Shown here piece by piece: positions 6,892 to 13,432 of a stretch of DNA of 14,854 nt (its first letter is position 1; each line of letters starts with the position of its first letter). The DNA is from JBKQWK01 sp052139595 (GTDB lineage: Bacteria > Actinomycetota > Thermoleophilia > UBA2241), in NCBI GenBank assembly GCA_052139595.1, contig JBKQWK010000283.1:1-14854 (forward strand), read 5' to 3'. A model generated the notes under the pieces. That model saw only the letters and a list, made by a program, of their open reading frames with translations, did not search any database and was not told the DNA's origin. The position numbers and the translations under genes were made by a program.

Positions 6892-9129
6892 TCATCCCAG
6901 CGTGAAGACCGGCTTGAGGCGGTCCATCGTCCACTGACGACGACGATGTGTCGTCACCAGGGTAACCGCTCCGGCCGCCGCTGTGAAGGCCAGCAGAATG
7001 GCGATGTCAAACGCCAGCAGGCGCAGGTCGTTGCCGCTGATTGCCTGGCGCAAGCCCTGCACGACGTAGGTCATCGGTAGCACCGGGTTGATGACGCGGA
7101 AGAACTTGGGTACCAGCTGCAGCGGGAAGGTACCGGCTGACGATGTCAGTTGCAGCATGAGGAGAACGACAGCCACGAACTTGCCGACCGGACCGAAGGT
7201 GGCCGAGAGCCATTGCAGTATCGTCGTGAAGCAGAGGGCCGAGACCAGCGTAAACCCATAGAAAGCCAGTACGTTGACGGGATGCAGACCGAGGGCGAAC
7301 TGCAGCACGAGCAGCATGACGACCGCCTGCAGACTGCTGACCGCCAGCGCTGGCCACAGAGAGCTGAGGGCGACCTGATAGTCGGGCAGGGTGGAAGCGA
7401 GGGCGCGGCCACCGAGAGGGCGAATGATGAAGTACGCCATGAGCGCCCCGACCCACAAGGCGAGCGGGATGAAGTACGGGGCGAAACCGGTACCGTAGTT
7501 GGGCACCGGGTGCAGCCGTTCAGTGGTAAGCGCGACGGGGCTGCTCATCATCGTTGCCTGCGTGCGCTGTTGCTGAGCGCTATAGGCGGGGATACTTTTT
7601 GCGCCGGTGCCCAGCTTGGTGGCTAACGTCTGGGCGCCGGCGCCGATCTTTGTCAGACCGGCGCGCACGTCGAGGCCGCCATTCACGAGCAGGTTGATGC
7701 CCGCGCCGAGGTTGAACGTATTCGTCTTGACCTGAGCGACTCCGGCCAGCAGCTGTGTCGCTCCGCCGGCGACGCGGCGCGAACCGGTGGCCAGAGTCGC
7801 CGCGTCGGCATGGGCCTGAGCGAGACCGCTGCTCAGACGGGTGGCGCCGCCAGCGAAGCTACCGGCGCCGCCGGCCAGCGTAGCGGCGCCGGCCGCAGCC
7901 TGGTTGACGGCGGTGCTGTACTGGCCAAGCCCGCCGGCCAGCGTAGCGGCGCCGGCGTCGACCTTAGCGGCGCCGCCGGCCAGCAGGCGGACCTGCGGCG
8001 CCGCCGCCTGCAGGGCGGTGTTCAGCTGGCCAAGCCCGGCGTCGACGTGCTCGACGCCGCTCAGAGCGGCGGCGAACGTTGGATCGGCGCCGGCCGCCGG
8101 GGTGGCGGCCGCGGAGGCCTGCAGTGCTTGTGCGACCTGTGTTGTGGCGGTGCTCAGTGAGCCGGCTGCCTGGGCCGCTTGATCGAGCTGAGTGCTCATC
8201 TGCTGCGTCCCGGCGCTGATGCTACCGGCGCCGCCGGCGAGTGTGCGCGCCGCCTGCCGGAGTTGCACGCCCAGCTTGGCGAGCGTGCGCAGCGATGCGG
8301 CCAGGGTTTGCGTACCGGTGGCCAGCTGCGTGCTGCCGGCGGCGAGAGCACTACCGCCGCTCTGCGCGCGGCCGAGGCTGCCTGCCAGCATTGTTGCTCC
8401 CACCGCCACCTGCTGAGAGCTGCTTTTCACCTGTGCGGCGCCAATGGCAAGCTGCACCGACTGCGGCTCCTGGCCTCTGACTTGGGTGTTCATGCTGTTG
8501 AGGCCGGCGATCAGTTGCTCAGCACCGGCGCCGGCCTGCGTGCTGGCACGGCTGAGTTGCAGAGCGCCGTCGTGAGCCTTGACGATCTGGCCATGAAGGT
8601 CGCTGAAGGCGACGAAGACAGTGCTGAAGTACCGATGCTGAATGGTCTGTGCCATGGTCAGCTGCGTTTCCACAAACACACGGCTGGCGATCTGTGTGGC
8701 CAACAGGTTGCTGGCCTCGTTCTGCTGCACGATGAGGGTGGCCGCTCGCGGCGCGGCAGTGTTTGCCGAGGCCAGGTTGGCACTGAAATTAGCCGGTATG
8801 GTCAGAGAAATGTAGTACTTCTGATTCTTGAGCCCGGCCCGGGCGTGGGCGGCGGAAACGACGGTCCAGCCGAATGACTTGCTCTTCTTCAAAGCGGCGA
8901 CGAGATCGCTGCCGGCGTGCAGGGTTGTGTCGTTGATCCGCGCGGGCTGATCGAGATTGACGATCGCTACCGGCAGGCTGCTGACGCGAGCATACGGATT
9001 CCAGAAAGCCCACAGATAGAGCACGCAGTAGAGCAGGGGCACGAGGCAGATGGCGGCGATTGCCAAGCGAATCGGCGGCGCCGAAAACAGTCGCTTGATC
9101 TCGAGCAGAGCAACTCTAAACGAGCGCAT
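6892..9129 (-). CDS. YhgE/Pip-family membrane protein (ABC-2-like permease)
   Basis: 745 residues with the YhgE/Pip layout. One N-terminal membrane helix (about 20–42) lies in the start MRSFRVALLEIKRLFS…LVPLLYCVLYLWAFWNPY. A large outer domain contains VSSLPVAIVNLDQPA, then a long Ala/Gly/Thr/Gln-rich helical region with heptad-like repeats such as GAATLAGG. Five hydrophobic segments occupy roughly 548–735. Known relatives are the Lactococcus phage infection protein Pip and MmpL/ABC-2-related exporters; the transported substrate is usually unknown. The ATG at 9129 follows GAGGAGG by nine bases and lies inside the 3' end of the ATPase gene (14-base overlap), so translation is coupled. The in-frame extension upstream to 9300 would be antisense-like, low-complexity sequence and was not used. 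Within the gene a 26-bp exact repeat occurs at 7868 and 7931. Confidence 0.9.
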   Translation of the reverse strand: MRSFRVALLEIKRLFSAPPIRLAIAAICLVPLLYCVLYLWAFWNPYARVSSLPVAIVNLDQPARINDTTLHAGSDLVAALKKSKSFGWTVVSAAHARAGLKNQKYYISLTIPANFSANLASANTAAPRAATLIVQQNEASNLLATQIASRVFVETQLTMAQTIQHRYFSTVFVAFSDLHGQIVKAHDGALQLSRASTQAGAGAEQLIAGLNSMNTQVRGQEPQSVQLAIGAAQVKSSSQQVAVGATMLAGSLGRAQSGGSALAAGSTQLATGTQTLAASLRTLAKLGVQLRQAARTLAGGAGSISAGTQQMSTQLDQAAQAAGSLSTATTQVAQALQASAAATPAAGADPTFAAALSGVEHVDAGLGQLNTALQAAAPQVRLLAGGAAKVDAGAATLAGGLGQYSTAVNQAAAGAATLAGGAGSFAGGATRLSSGLAQAHADAATLATGSRRVAGGATQLLAGVAQVKTNTFNLGAGINLLVNGGLDVRAGLTKIGAGAQTLATKLGTGAKSIPAYSAQQQRTQATMMSSPVALTTERLHPVPNYGTGFAPYFIPLALWVGALMAYFIIRPLGGRALASTLPDYQVALSSLWPALAVSSLQAVVMLLVLQFALGLHPVNVLAFYGFTLVSALCFTTILQWLSATFGPVGKFVAVVLLMLQLTSSAGTFPLQLVPKFFRVINPVLPMTYVVQGLRQAISGNDLRLLAFDIAILLAFTAAAGAVTLVTTHRRRQWTMDRLKPVFTLG
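7868..7956 (-). repeat. 26-bp exact direct repeat inside the YhgE/Pip gene
   Basis: Identical 26-base copies lie at 7868–7893 and 7931–7956, 63 bases (21 codons) apart. Both encode the peptide AGAATLAGG. The spacing equals three heptads, consistent with a helical repeat domain that has spread by in-frame duplication. Confidence 0.8.
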
Positions 9130-9886
9130 GAGCGTTCGCCTCCTCAATGGTCTCGGAGCTGAGAGAACCGCTGGGTGGGAGAGGGGAGCCATCAGTTGGG
9201 AGAGCGGAGCCGTCGTGATTGAGGGCCAGAGCGACGTCGGCGAGGTGGTCGAGCGAGGGGTCCAGGCAGCCGGCGATGATCGCTGTCCCGGCGCCGGCAA
9301 GACGGCGCAGATCCCGCCAGACCTGGATGCGCTCGGTGGGCGTGAGGTCTTCGTCGAAGTCGTCGACCACGATCAGTGGCGGCGCGCCGATGTGCGCCAG
9401 GGCGACACCGAGCAAGAGGCGGTTGGCTGCTCCCATGGTGCGCACGACGGCGTTGGGATCAAGGTCCAGCTCAAGGTCGGTGAGGACCGCTTGCTGCGCG
9501 TCTTTGTGAGCCGGTAGACGGTGGAGCAGAAGCTCCACGCGTAGCTGGTCGGCCACGGTGAGCGTGTCGTCGAGATCGTTGACGCCGCGAAAGAGGGCTA
9601 GTCCGACCAGGCGGCGCACGGCGGCAGTCTTGCGGCGACCGTCAATGCCGCCGATGCGCAGGCTTCCGTTGGTCGGCCGCAGGCGCGCCGCCAGACTCAG
9701 CAGCAGAGCGGTTTTGCCGGAGCCGGCTGGCCCACTGATCAGCGCCAGCTGACCGTGGCCGACAGAGAGGTCAACGGCGCGGTAGACCCAGCCGAGTGAA
9801 GTACGCAGACCAAGCCCCTGGGCAGCGATGAGAGGTTCGACGTTCGCTGACCTGGCGAGGATTGATGCTGGAGGTGGAACCGACAC
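9116..9886 (-). CDS. ABC-type ATP-binding protein with degenerate motifs, partner of YhgE/Pip
   Basis: 256 residues. Walker A GPAGSGKT (52–59) is intact and the fold order of an ABC ATPase is recognisable, but other motifs are altered. The Q-loop position appears to hold Arg (LALFRGVN, about R100), the LSGGQ signature is replaced by MGAANRLLLGVALA (151–164), Walker B reads LIVVDD with Asp at the usual catalytic Glu (176), and the switch His is replaced, probably by C207. The gene presumably energises or regulates the YhgE/Pip protein encoded immediately downstream with a 14-base overlap. The GTG start at 9886 has GGGAGG six bases upstream. The last 30 residues are a Ser/Pro/Gly-rich tail. From memory, similar loose signatures occur in ATPases beside YhgE proteins in actinobacteria, so the divergence may be a family trait. 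Confidence 0.85.
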   Translation of the reverse strand: MSVPPPASILARSANVEPLIAAQGLGLRTSLGWVYRAVDLSVGHGQLALISGPAGSGKTALLLSLAARLRPTNGSLRIGGIDGRRKTAAVRRLVGLALFRGVNDLDDTLTVADQLRVELLLHRLPAHKDAQQAVLTDLELDLDPNAVVRTMGAANRLLLGVALAHIGAPPLIVVDDFDEDLTPTERIQVWRDLRRLAGAGTAIIAGCLDPSLDHLADVALALNHDGSALPTDGSPLPPSGSLSSETIEEANAHALV

Positions 9887-9909
9887 GGAGATCCTCCCGC
9901 TGTTAGTAA

Positions 9910-9923
9910 ACTGACTAGTCAGT
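9910..9923. promoter_or_regulatory. Perfect 14-bp palindrome, candidate TetR operator
   Basis: ACTGACTAGTCAGT is its own reverse complement. It lies directly after the −10 box of the leftward unit, so a dimeric repressor bound here would block transcription. The only DNA-binding protein encoded in the unit is the TetR regulator. A half copy, CTGACTA, recurs at 10000–10006 upstream of the divergent GGDEF gene. Confidence 0.65.
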
Positions 9924-9925
9924 AT

Positions 9926-9953
9926 ATTATCGCCGGGAGTGGCATTTGGTCAA
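9926..9953 (-). promoter_or_regulatory. Promoter of the ATPase–YhgE–TetR unit
   Basis: Read leftward, TTGACC (9953–9948) and GATAAT (9931–9926) resemble −35 and −10 boxes with a 16-base spacer. The expected start point, about seven bases beyond the −10, falls near 9919, inside the palindrome at 9910–9923. The ATPase GTG is 40 bases beyond the −10. Confidence 0.65.
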
Positions 9954-10069
9954 ATCTTCGCGCATCTCACGCTCAAGGTTCCACCCGCGCCTGTCGATTC
10001 TGACTAAAGTGGCGACGTCGATTTGGATCGGTGCTGTGGGTTGTGTTGGCAGAACGAGCAAGGCGGGCA

Positions 10070-11341
10070 ATGAAGCGCTGGGAAATCGCGGCCACGGTGA
10101 TCTGCACGGTGGCGGCGATCGTCGTGCTCTGGCTAGCCCCACCGTCCGTACGCGGCCTCGGCGGTGTGCTCCTGGTTGTGGCGGGCGCCGTGGGCGCCGG
10201 ACGGTTCGGCGGCGTCTTCGCCGCCGCGCTCGCCGGCGGCCTGCTGCCGCTCGCGGCCGCTCATGACCGGGTCACGAGCTGGCCGATCATCGCCATCGAC
10301 GTGACGATCTATCTCATTGTTGCCTTGGCCGTTGGCCAGCGGCGCGACCTCGAGCGGCGCCGACTAGCCACGCTTGGCTCGGCGTCTTCTTCGCGTGAGC
10401 AGGCGCGAGAGCACGGCGTGGGGGAGGCGGCCGGTGAGGTGCAGTATCGCGCCCTGTTCGAAGCCTGTAACGACGCCATCCTCGTGTGTGCTCTCAACGA
10501 ACAGGGGCTGCCGGGGTTGGTGGTCGACGTTAACGAGGCGGCTTGCATGTCGCTCGGATACTCCCGCCTTGAGTTCTTGACGATGAGCGTTTTTGACGTG
10601 GTTGCGCCCGAAAGTCACCACGTGGTTGTCGAGCATGCCGAGTCACTGCGGCTCAACGGCCGGGCGCTCTTTACGGCGGTCTACCAGTCTCGCGATGGCC
10701 GCCGCATCCCGGTTGAAATCAGCTCACGCCTGATAGGGCGCGAGGGACAGACCCTCAGTCTGACGATCGCTCGCGACGTCGCCGCGCGCCAGGAGCTGGA
10801 GGGGCTGCTGCGCACGACGTCCCATCGGGACGAGCTGACCGGCCTCCTCAATCGGCGCGGTTTCTTCATGATGGTTGAAGATGAGCGTCGCCGAGCGCGG
10901 CGTCTTGGTGCTCCGGCGGCCCTTGTCTACGCCGATCTGGACGGGCTTAAAGCCATCAACGATCGTCTTGGCCACGGCGCCGGTGACGCTCTGCTGCTGG
11001 CCGTGGCTGATGTGCTGCGCACGACCTTTCGTGACTCCGACGTTCTGGCGCGCCTCGGTGACGACGAGTTCGTCGCCCTGGCAGTGCTGGGCAGGGATGA
11101 TGAGGAACGCCTGAGCCGCGATCTCATCGCCAGTCGCTTCGGCGATGCCCTGGCAGCGAAGAGCGCTGAGCTGGGCGATCAGTTGACGTTGTCGCTCAGC
11201 TACAGCGCTCTCCTCGTCGACTGGGCTGAGTTGAGCCAGATCGATGGGCTGCTGACGCGTGCCGACGCTTGCCTGTGCGCCGTCAAGCGAGCCAAGCAGG
11301 CACGCGGTGGGCGCCCGCTGGCCGCGGCGCCAGCGGGCTGA
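10070..11341 (+). CDS. Membrane-anchored PAS–GGDEF protein (putative diguanylate cyclase)
   Basis: 423 residues. Three or four hydrophobic segments occupy about 6–90. A PAS domain spans about 130–245 (VQYRALFEACNDAILV…VNEAACMSLGYSRLEFL). A GGDEF domain runs from DELTGLLNRRGF (254) to the end. Such proteins convert two GTP to cyclic di-GMP in response to a signal sensed by the N-terminal parts. Metal and substrate residues in ADLDGLKAINDRLGHGAGD (288 onward) are present, and the inhibitory site RDSD (321–324) sits at the standard distance. The signature itself is GDDEF (330–334), with Asp in place of the second Gly, so cyclase activity is uncertain. The ATG at 10070 has AAGG seven bases upstream and directly precedes the first hydrophobic segment; an in-frame GTG at 10031 is less likely. 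No EAL domain is present. It is divergent from the ATPase unit. Confidence 0.9.
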   Translation: MKRWEIAATVICTVAAIVVLWLAPPSVRGLGGVLLVVAGAVGAGRFGGVFAAALAGGLLPLAAAHDRVTSWPIIAIDVTIYLIVALAVGQRRDLERRRLATLGSASSSREQAREHGVGEAAGEVQYRALFEACNDAILVCALNEQGLPGLVVDVNEAACMSLGYSRLEFLTMSVFDVVAPESHHVVVEHAESLRLNGRALFTAVYQSRDGRRIPVEISSRLIGREGQTLSLTIARDVAARQELEGLLRTTSHRDELTGLLNRRGFFMMVEDERRRARRLGAPAALVYADLDGLKAINDRLGHGAGDALLLAVADVLRTTFRDSDVLARLGDDEFVALAVLGRDDEERLSRDLIASRFGDALAAKSAELGDQLTLSLSYSALLVDWAELSQIDGLLTRADACLCAVKRAKQARGGRPLAAAPAG

Positions 11342-11389
11342 GTTCGCGCCGCGTCTGCCCAGGCTCACGGGTTGCGCCGGCGAGTACGC

Positions 11390-11421
11390 CTGGCGTAGAG
11401 ATTCCGCTGCGGCTACGCCGG
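11390..11421 (+). terminator. Hairpin downstream of the GGDEF gene (candidate terminator)
   Basis: CTGGCGTAG and CTACGCCGG can form nine pairs (one G·T) around a 14-base loop, starting 49 bases after the stop codon. No T-run follows. Its position between the GGDEF gene and the separately promoted tRNA supports a termination role. Confidence 0.4.
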
Positions 11422-11459
11422 CCGGCCCAGCGCACCAGCGTCGGGGGCGCATGGGTCAC

Positions 11460-11477
11460 CGCCGGCGCGCGCCGGCG
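11460..11477. repeat. 18-bp perfect GC palindrome
   Basis: CGCCGGCGCGCGCCGGCG is self-complementary over all 18 bases and lies about 70 bases upstream of the tRNA. It has no loop, so it is more likely a protein site or chance product of the local GC-rich word usage than a terminator. Confidence 0.4.
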
Positions 11478-11506
11478 CATGCCCTGAGTGCCGACTCCGG
11501 CAGCGG

Positions 11507-11535
11507 CTGCCAAAGCCGACGGCGTTTGCTATAAT
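11507..11535 (+). promoter_or_regulatory. Promoter of tRNA-Val
   Basis: CTGCCA (11507–11512, four of six matches to TTGACA) and a perfect TATAAT (11530–11535) are separated by 17 bases. The predicted start near 11542 would leave a 5' leader of about seven bases before the mature tRNA. Confidence 0.75.
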
Positions 11536-11548
11536 GCCGTCTCTGCGT

Positions 11549-11624
11549 GGGCGACTAGCTCAGTTGGGAGAGCGCTAGCTCGACAAGCTAGAGGTCGTTG
11601 GTTCAATTCCAACGTCGCCCACCA
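11549..11624 (+). tRNA. tRNA-Val(GAC)
   Basis: A complete cloverleaf: acceptor GGGCGAC (11549–11555) pairs with GTCGCCC (11614–11620), D-stem GCTC/GAGC, anticodon stem CTAGC/GCTAG around loop TCGACAA with anticodon GAC at 11582–11584, and T-stem GTTGG/CCAAC with loop TTCAATT. The discriminator is A and the 3' CCA is encoded, giving 76 bases. It decodes GUC valine codons (and GUU weakly). No integrase or duplicated 3' end is seen nearby. No clear hairpin terminator follows; a pyrimidine-rich stretch does. Confidence 0.97.
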
Positions 11625-11791
11625 TTCCTTTCTCCTCTGCATCTCCGATAATCGCCTTTGAGCAGGCAAGTTTCGCGGTGCATCGTCCTTCATCCTGGGC
11701 GTCTCATTTCTGCCTACGCCGCGAACTTCGCAGACACCTGGGTGGAACGGCTTTGGCCATCAAGGTGAGGTGAGTCAGGGACGCGCCGATT

Positions 11792-11826
11792 CAGACCGAT
11801 TCGGGCGATGCAGACCGATTCGGGCG
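11792..11826. repeat. Two tandem 16-bp direct repeats
   Basis: CAGACCGATTCGGGCG occurs at 11792–11807 and again at 11811–11826, with ATG between, giving a period of 19. A partial third copy of the GCCGATT word precedes them. They lie in the 225-base gap between the tRNA and the convergent FMN-binding gene, just beyond that gene's stop. Confidence 0.85.
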
Positions 11827-11842
11827 GAGTCAGGCTGCCTCA

Positions 11843-11856
11843 GGCCTGGTCAGGCC
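11843..11856 (-). terminator. Small hairpin at the end of the FMN-binding protein gene
   Basis: GGCCTG and CAGGCC, two bases apart, form a short inverted repeat that spans the TGA stop (11852–11850) of the leftward gene. No T-tract follows. It is a weak terminator candidate. Confidence 0.25.
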
Positions 11857-12233
11857 GGGACGAGCCTCTCTGCGCCGCTGAAAATCTCCTCCACCTTCAG
11901 AGCGGCGGCACCGTGACCGGGGAGCCGCTCTGGATTCCACGATTTCATGTTGTCGAAGATTGGTCCGCTCTCGTGATACTCGAACTTGCCTTTGATCTGG
12001 AAGGATTTCTTCTCGGGTGTGATGAAGAGGAGCGCCCCCTTGCTGCCTGCGAAGATATTCTTGAGTGTCTTATCGAAGTAGTTGTTCGCTACCACCACCG
12101 TCTCGTCGTCGAATATGGCGACGCAGGTTGCATAGATGACGTTGGGGACGTTGTCGCTGCTTATGGTCGCCAGGACCACCGGCTCGGTGCGCTGTTTCCA
12201 CGCTTGGCGTACCGTCTCTGGGATCGTTGCCAT
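11850..12233 (-). CDS. FMN-binding split-barrel protein (pyridoxamine 5'-phosphate oxidase-like)
   Basis: 127 residues. The pattern EPVVLATISSDNVPNVIYATCVAIFDDETVVVANNYFDKTLKN, then GSKGALLFITPE…SFQIKGKFEYHESGP, is that of the small flavin-binding split-barrel proteins related to pyridoxamine-phosphate oxidase, resembling single-domain FMN-binding proteins such as those of Desulfovibrio. Members bind FMN or F420 as dimers and act as flavin reductases or electron carriers; the exact reaction cannot be read from sequence. The ATG at 12233 is chosen because the product then starts with the family pattern; GGAG lies four bases upstream, somewhat close. An in-frame upstream extension to 12329 looks like non-conserved Arg/Ser-rich leader. 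It stands alone, convergent with the tRNA and divergent from the PRC-barrel-like gene. Confidence 0.82.
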   Translation of the reverse strand: MATIPETVRQAWKQRTEPVVLATISSDNVPNVIYATCVAIFDDETVVVANNYFDKTLKNIFAGSKGALLFITPEKKSFQIKGKFEYHESGPIFDNMKSWNPERLPGHGAAALKVEEIFSGAERLVPA

Positions 12234-12409
12234 GCTGCTCCAGCCCTTCTTGCTTGCTCTGCCGCTCCCGTGCGGCGCTTCTCGGATCGATACGGATTCT
12301 CTCACAACCGTCGCGAGCGCGATCAGCAAGACTGAGTTTGCCGAGAAGCGGCGAGAATGTAGCTAGCGCTCGCACGGAGCTGGCGCACGGTTCGTAGTCA
12401 AAGAGAGAC

Positions 12410-12439
12410 GGCGATGTGATGGGCAACACCGGCATCGCC
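12410..12439 (+). promoter_or_regulatory. Inverted repeat in the leader of the PRC-barrel-like gene
   Basis: GGCGATG (12410–12416) and CATCGCC (12433–12439) are perfect arms around a 16-base loop, ending 23 bases before the ATG and 11 bases before the GAGGAGG ribosome site. It could be an operator, a leader hairpin or chance. No −10/−35 pair is convincing in the 229 bases between the two divergent genes. Confidence 0.35.
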
Positions 12440-12462
12440 CCTCAAAAGCAGAGGAGGAACGC

Positions 12463-12846
12463 ATGAGTGACGACCCCACGACCGTCTCCTGGCAGGTCAT
12501 CGCGGCAAAGTGGAAAGTGATCTCCGCCGACGGCCACGAGATTGGCGAGGTCTATCTGACGGCCGGTGATGAGAATGCCGATATCTTCGACGGCCTCGCG
12601 ATTACTCATCACGGTGGCCCAGGGCTTCTGCACGACTATGTTGATCGACCGCGTTACGTGAGCGCCGATCAGATCGCAAGCATCCAGCCAGGTGTCGTGC
12701 ACCTTGCCATCAGCACTCAGGAATCGGGGCAGCTGCCGGAGTACCAAGTCCCGGAGAGCGCCGAGATTCTGCCAGAGAAGGCCAGTTTGAAGGCGCGCAT
12801 CGAGACCGATATCGAGAAGCATTCGGGCGGGCATCGAACCTACTGA
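12463..12846 (+). CDS. Small PRC-barrel-like protein of unknown function
   Basis: 127 residues, soluble, acidic, without signal peptide or membrane segment. The pattern WKVISADGHEIGEVYLTAGDENADIFDGLAI…YVSADQIASIQPGVVHLAIS resembles a PRC-barrel or DUF2171-type β-barrel, a fold found in the photosynthetic reaction-centre H subunit, RimM and many small stress-related proteins. In this motif a first strand sets 'x-V-x-d-x-x-G-x-x-I-G-x-V' and a later one holds the YVSADQI element. The C-terminal 30 residues are charged and probably helical. A strong GAGGAGG at 12451–12457 lies five bases before the ATG. A 7-bp inverted repeat precedes that site. The family assignment is by eye; function is unknown. 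Confidence 0.75.
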   Translation: MSDDPTTVSWQVIAAKWKVISADGHEIGEVYLTAGDENADIFDGLAITHHGGPGLLHDYVDRPRYVSADQIASIQPGVVHLAISTQESGQLPEYQVPESAEILPEKASLKARIETDIEKHSGGHRTY

Positions 12847-12852
12847 TCGCAG

Positions 12853-12908
12853 CCTCGGCGGCATGGCCTCGGCAGCACGGTCCCGGTGGCACAGGCCGGC
12901 AGCACCGG
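12853..12908. repeat. Degenerate tandem repeat between convergent genes
   Basis: Four imperfect units of 13–15 bases follow one another: CCTCGGCGGCATGG, CCTCGGCAGCACGG, TCCCGGTGGCACAGG and CCGGCAGCACCGG. The last contains a weak GCCGG/CCGGC hairpin (12895–12909). It fills most of the 86-base gap between the PRC-barrel-like gene and the convergent zinc-ribbon gene. Confidence 0.6.
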
Positions 12909-12932
12909 CGTGCACATCACCAGTGACAGCCG

Positions 12933-13337
12933 TCAGGCGAGTATCGCGAGACCATAGATCAGCAGGCTGAGGATCCCGACGACAATACCGGCAATGGCGA
13001 ATCCTCTGGCCGTGCCGTAACGCTTGGCTCGCCGGTAAGCGACGAGCGAAAGAATGAGTCCAAGCAGCCCCATGAATGGGGCGATCAAGCCTGCCAGCGA
13101 GGCGACGAGACCGATCAACCCCAGGCGTTGGTTTCTTACGCTTGGAGGCGCGGTCTGACGTGGTCCTGAGGGCGGTCGCGATTGTGGCTGCGCGCCGTCG
13201 GTCCTTCGCTGTGGCAGGTGCCGCGAATGGATTGCCAGCGTCGACGGAGAAACCTCGGCAGCGGTTGGCGTACCGCAGTCGGGGCACAGACGCGTCTCCT
13301 TGGCGATGGCCGCTCCGCAGGTGCGACAGTAGGGCAT
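12933..13337 (-). CDS. Zinc-ribbon membrane protein (DUF4190-like)
   Basis: 134 residues. The N-terminal zinc ribbon MPYCRTCGAAIAKE…CPDCG has CxxC pairs at 4/7 and 18/21. A hydrophilic Pro/Gln/Arg linker follows. Two membrane helices (about 69–93 and 107–132) are joined by a basic loop YRRAKRYGTARG, the pattern of DUF4190-type small membrane proteins. The zinc ribbon would face the cytoplasm if the loop follows the positive-inside rule. The ATG at 13337 is chosen because it begins directly at the ribbon; AGAGGG lies six bases upstream. A TATGAT at 13391–13386 is a plausible −10. It is transcribed away from a second zinc-ribbon gene. No function is known; related proteins often serve as membrane adaptors or are uncharacterised. 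Confidence 0.82.
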   Translation of the reverse strand: MPYCRTCGAAIAKETRLCPDCGTPTAAEVSPSTLAIHSRHLPQRRTDGAQPQSRPPSGPRQTAPPSVRNQRLGLIGLVASLAGLIAPFMGLLGLILSLVAYRRAKRYGTARGFAIAGIVVGILSLLIYGLAILA

Positions 13338-13385
13338 GGCGGACCCTCTCGAGAGAAGTTTTGGCCTCGTAAGACTCAGAAGCTG

Positions 13386-13391
13386 ATCATA
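13386..13391 (-). promoter_or_regulatory. Possible −10 box of the zinc-ribbon membrane protein gene
   Basis: TATGAT read leftward matches the consensus in five of six positions and lies 48 bases before the ATG. No recognisable −35 sits at the usual distance. Confidence 0.35.
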
Positions 13392-13432
13392 CTCCCGAGA
13401 CGGCCGACCGGTGACGCCTGACGACGGGCGCC

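Noticed and set aside
7150..8877. Several rightward open frames of 80–230 codons
   Set aside because: All lie opposite the YhgE/Pip gene and give Gly/Arg/Ala-rich low-complexity products, as expected from its repetitive coding sequence.
9130..9300. A 57-residue N-terminal extension of the YhgE/Pip protein
   Set aside because: It overlaps the ATPase gene in another frame, is Ser/Pro-rich without family resemblance, and the ATG at 9129 has a strong ribosome site and begins just before the first membrane helix.
11549..11849. tRNA-Val as an integration site for a mobile element
   Set aside because: No integrase, no repeated tRNA 3' end and no phage-like gene are seen in the following sequence.
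11808..12335. A rightward 175-codon frame
   Set aside because: It is opposite the FMN-binding protein gene, whose family pattern is clear.
13346..13355. Palindrome CTCTCGAGAG near the zinc-ribbon membrane gene
   Set aside because: It is only ten bases long and overlaps the ribosome site of that gene; the purine-rich ribosome site explains half of it.
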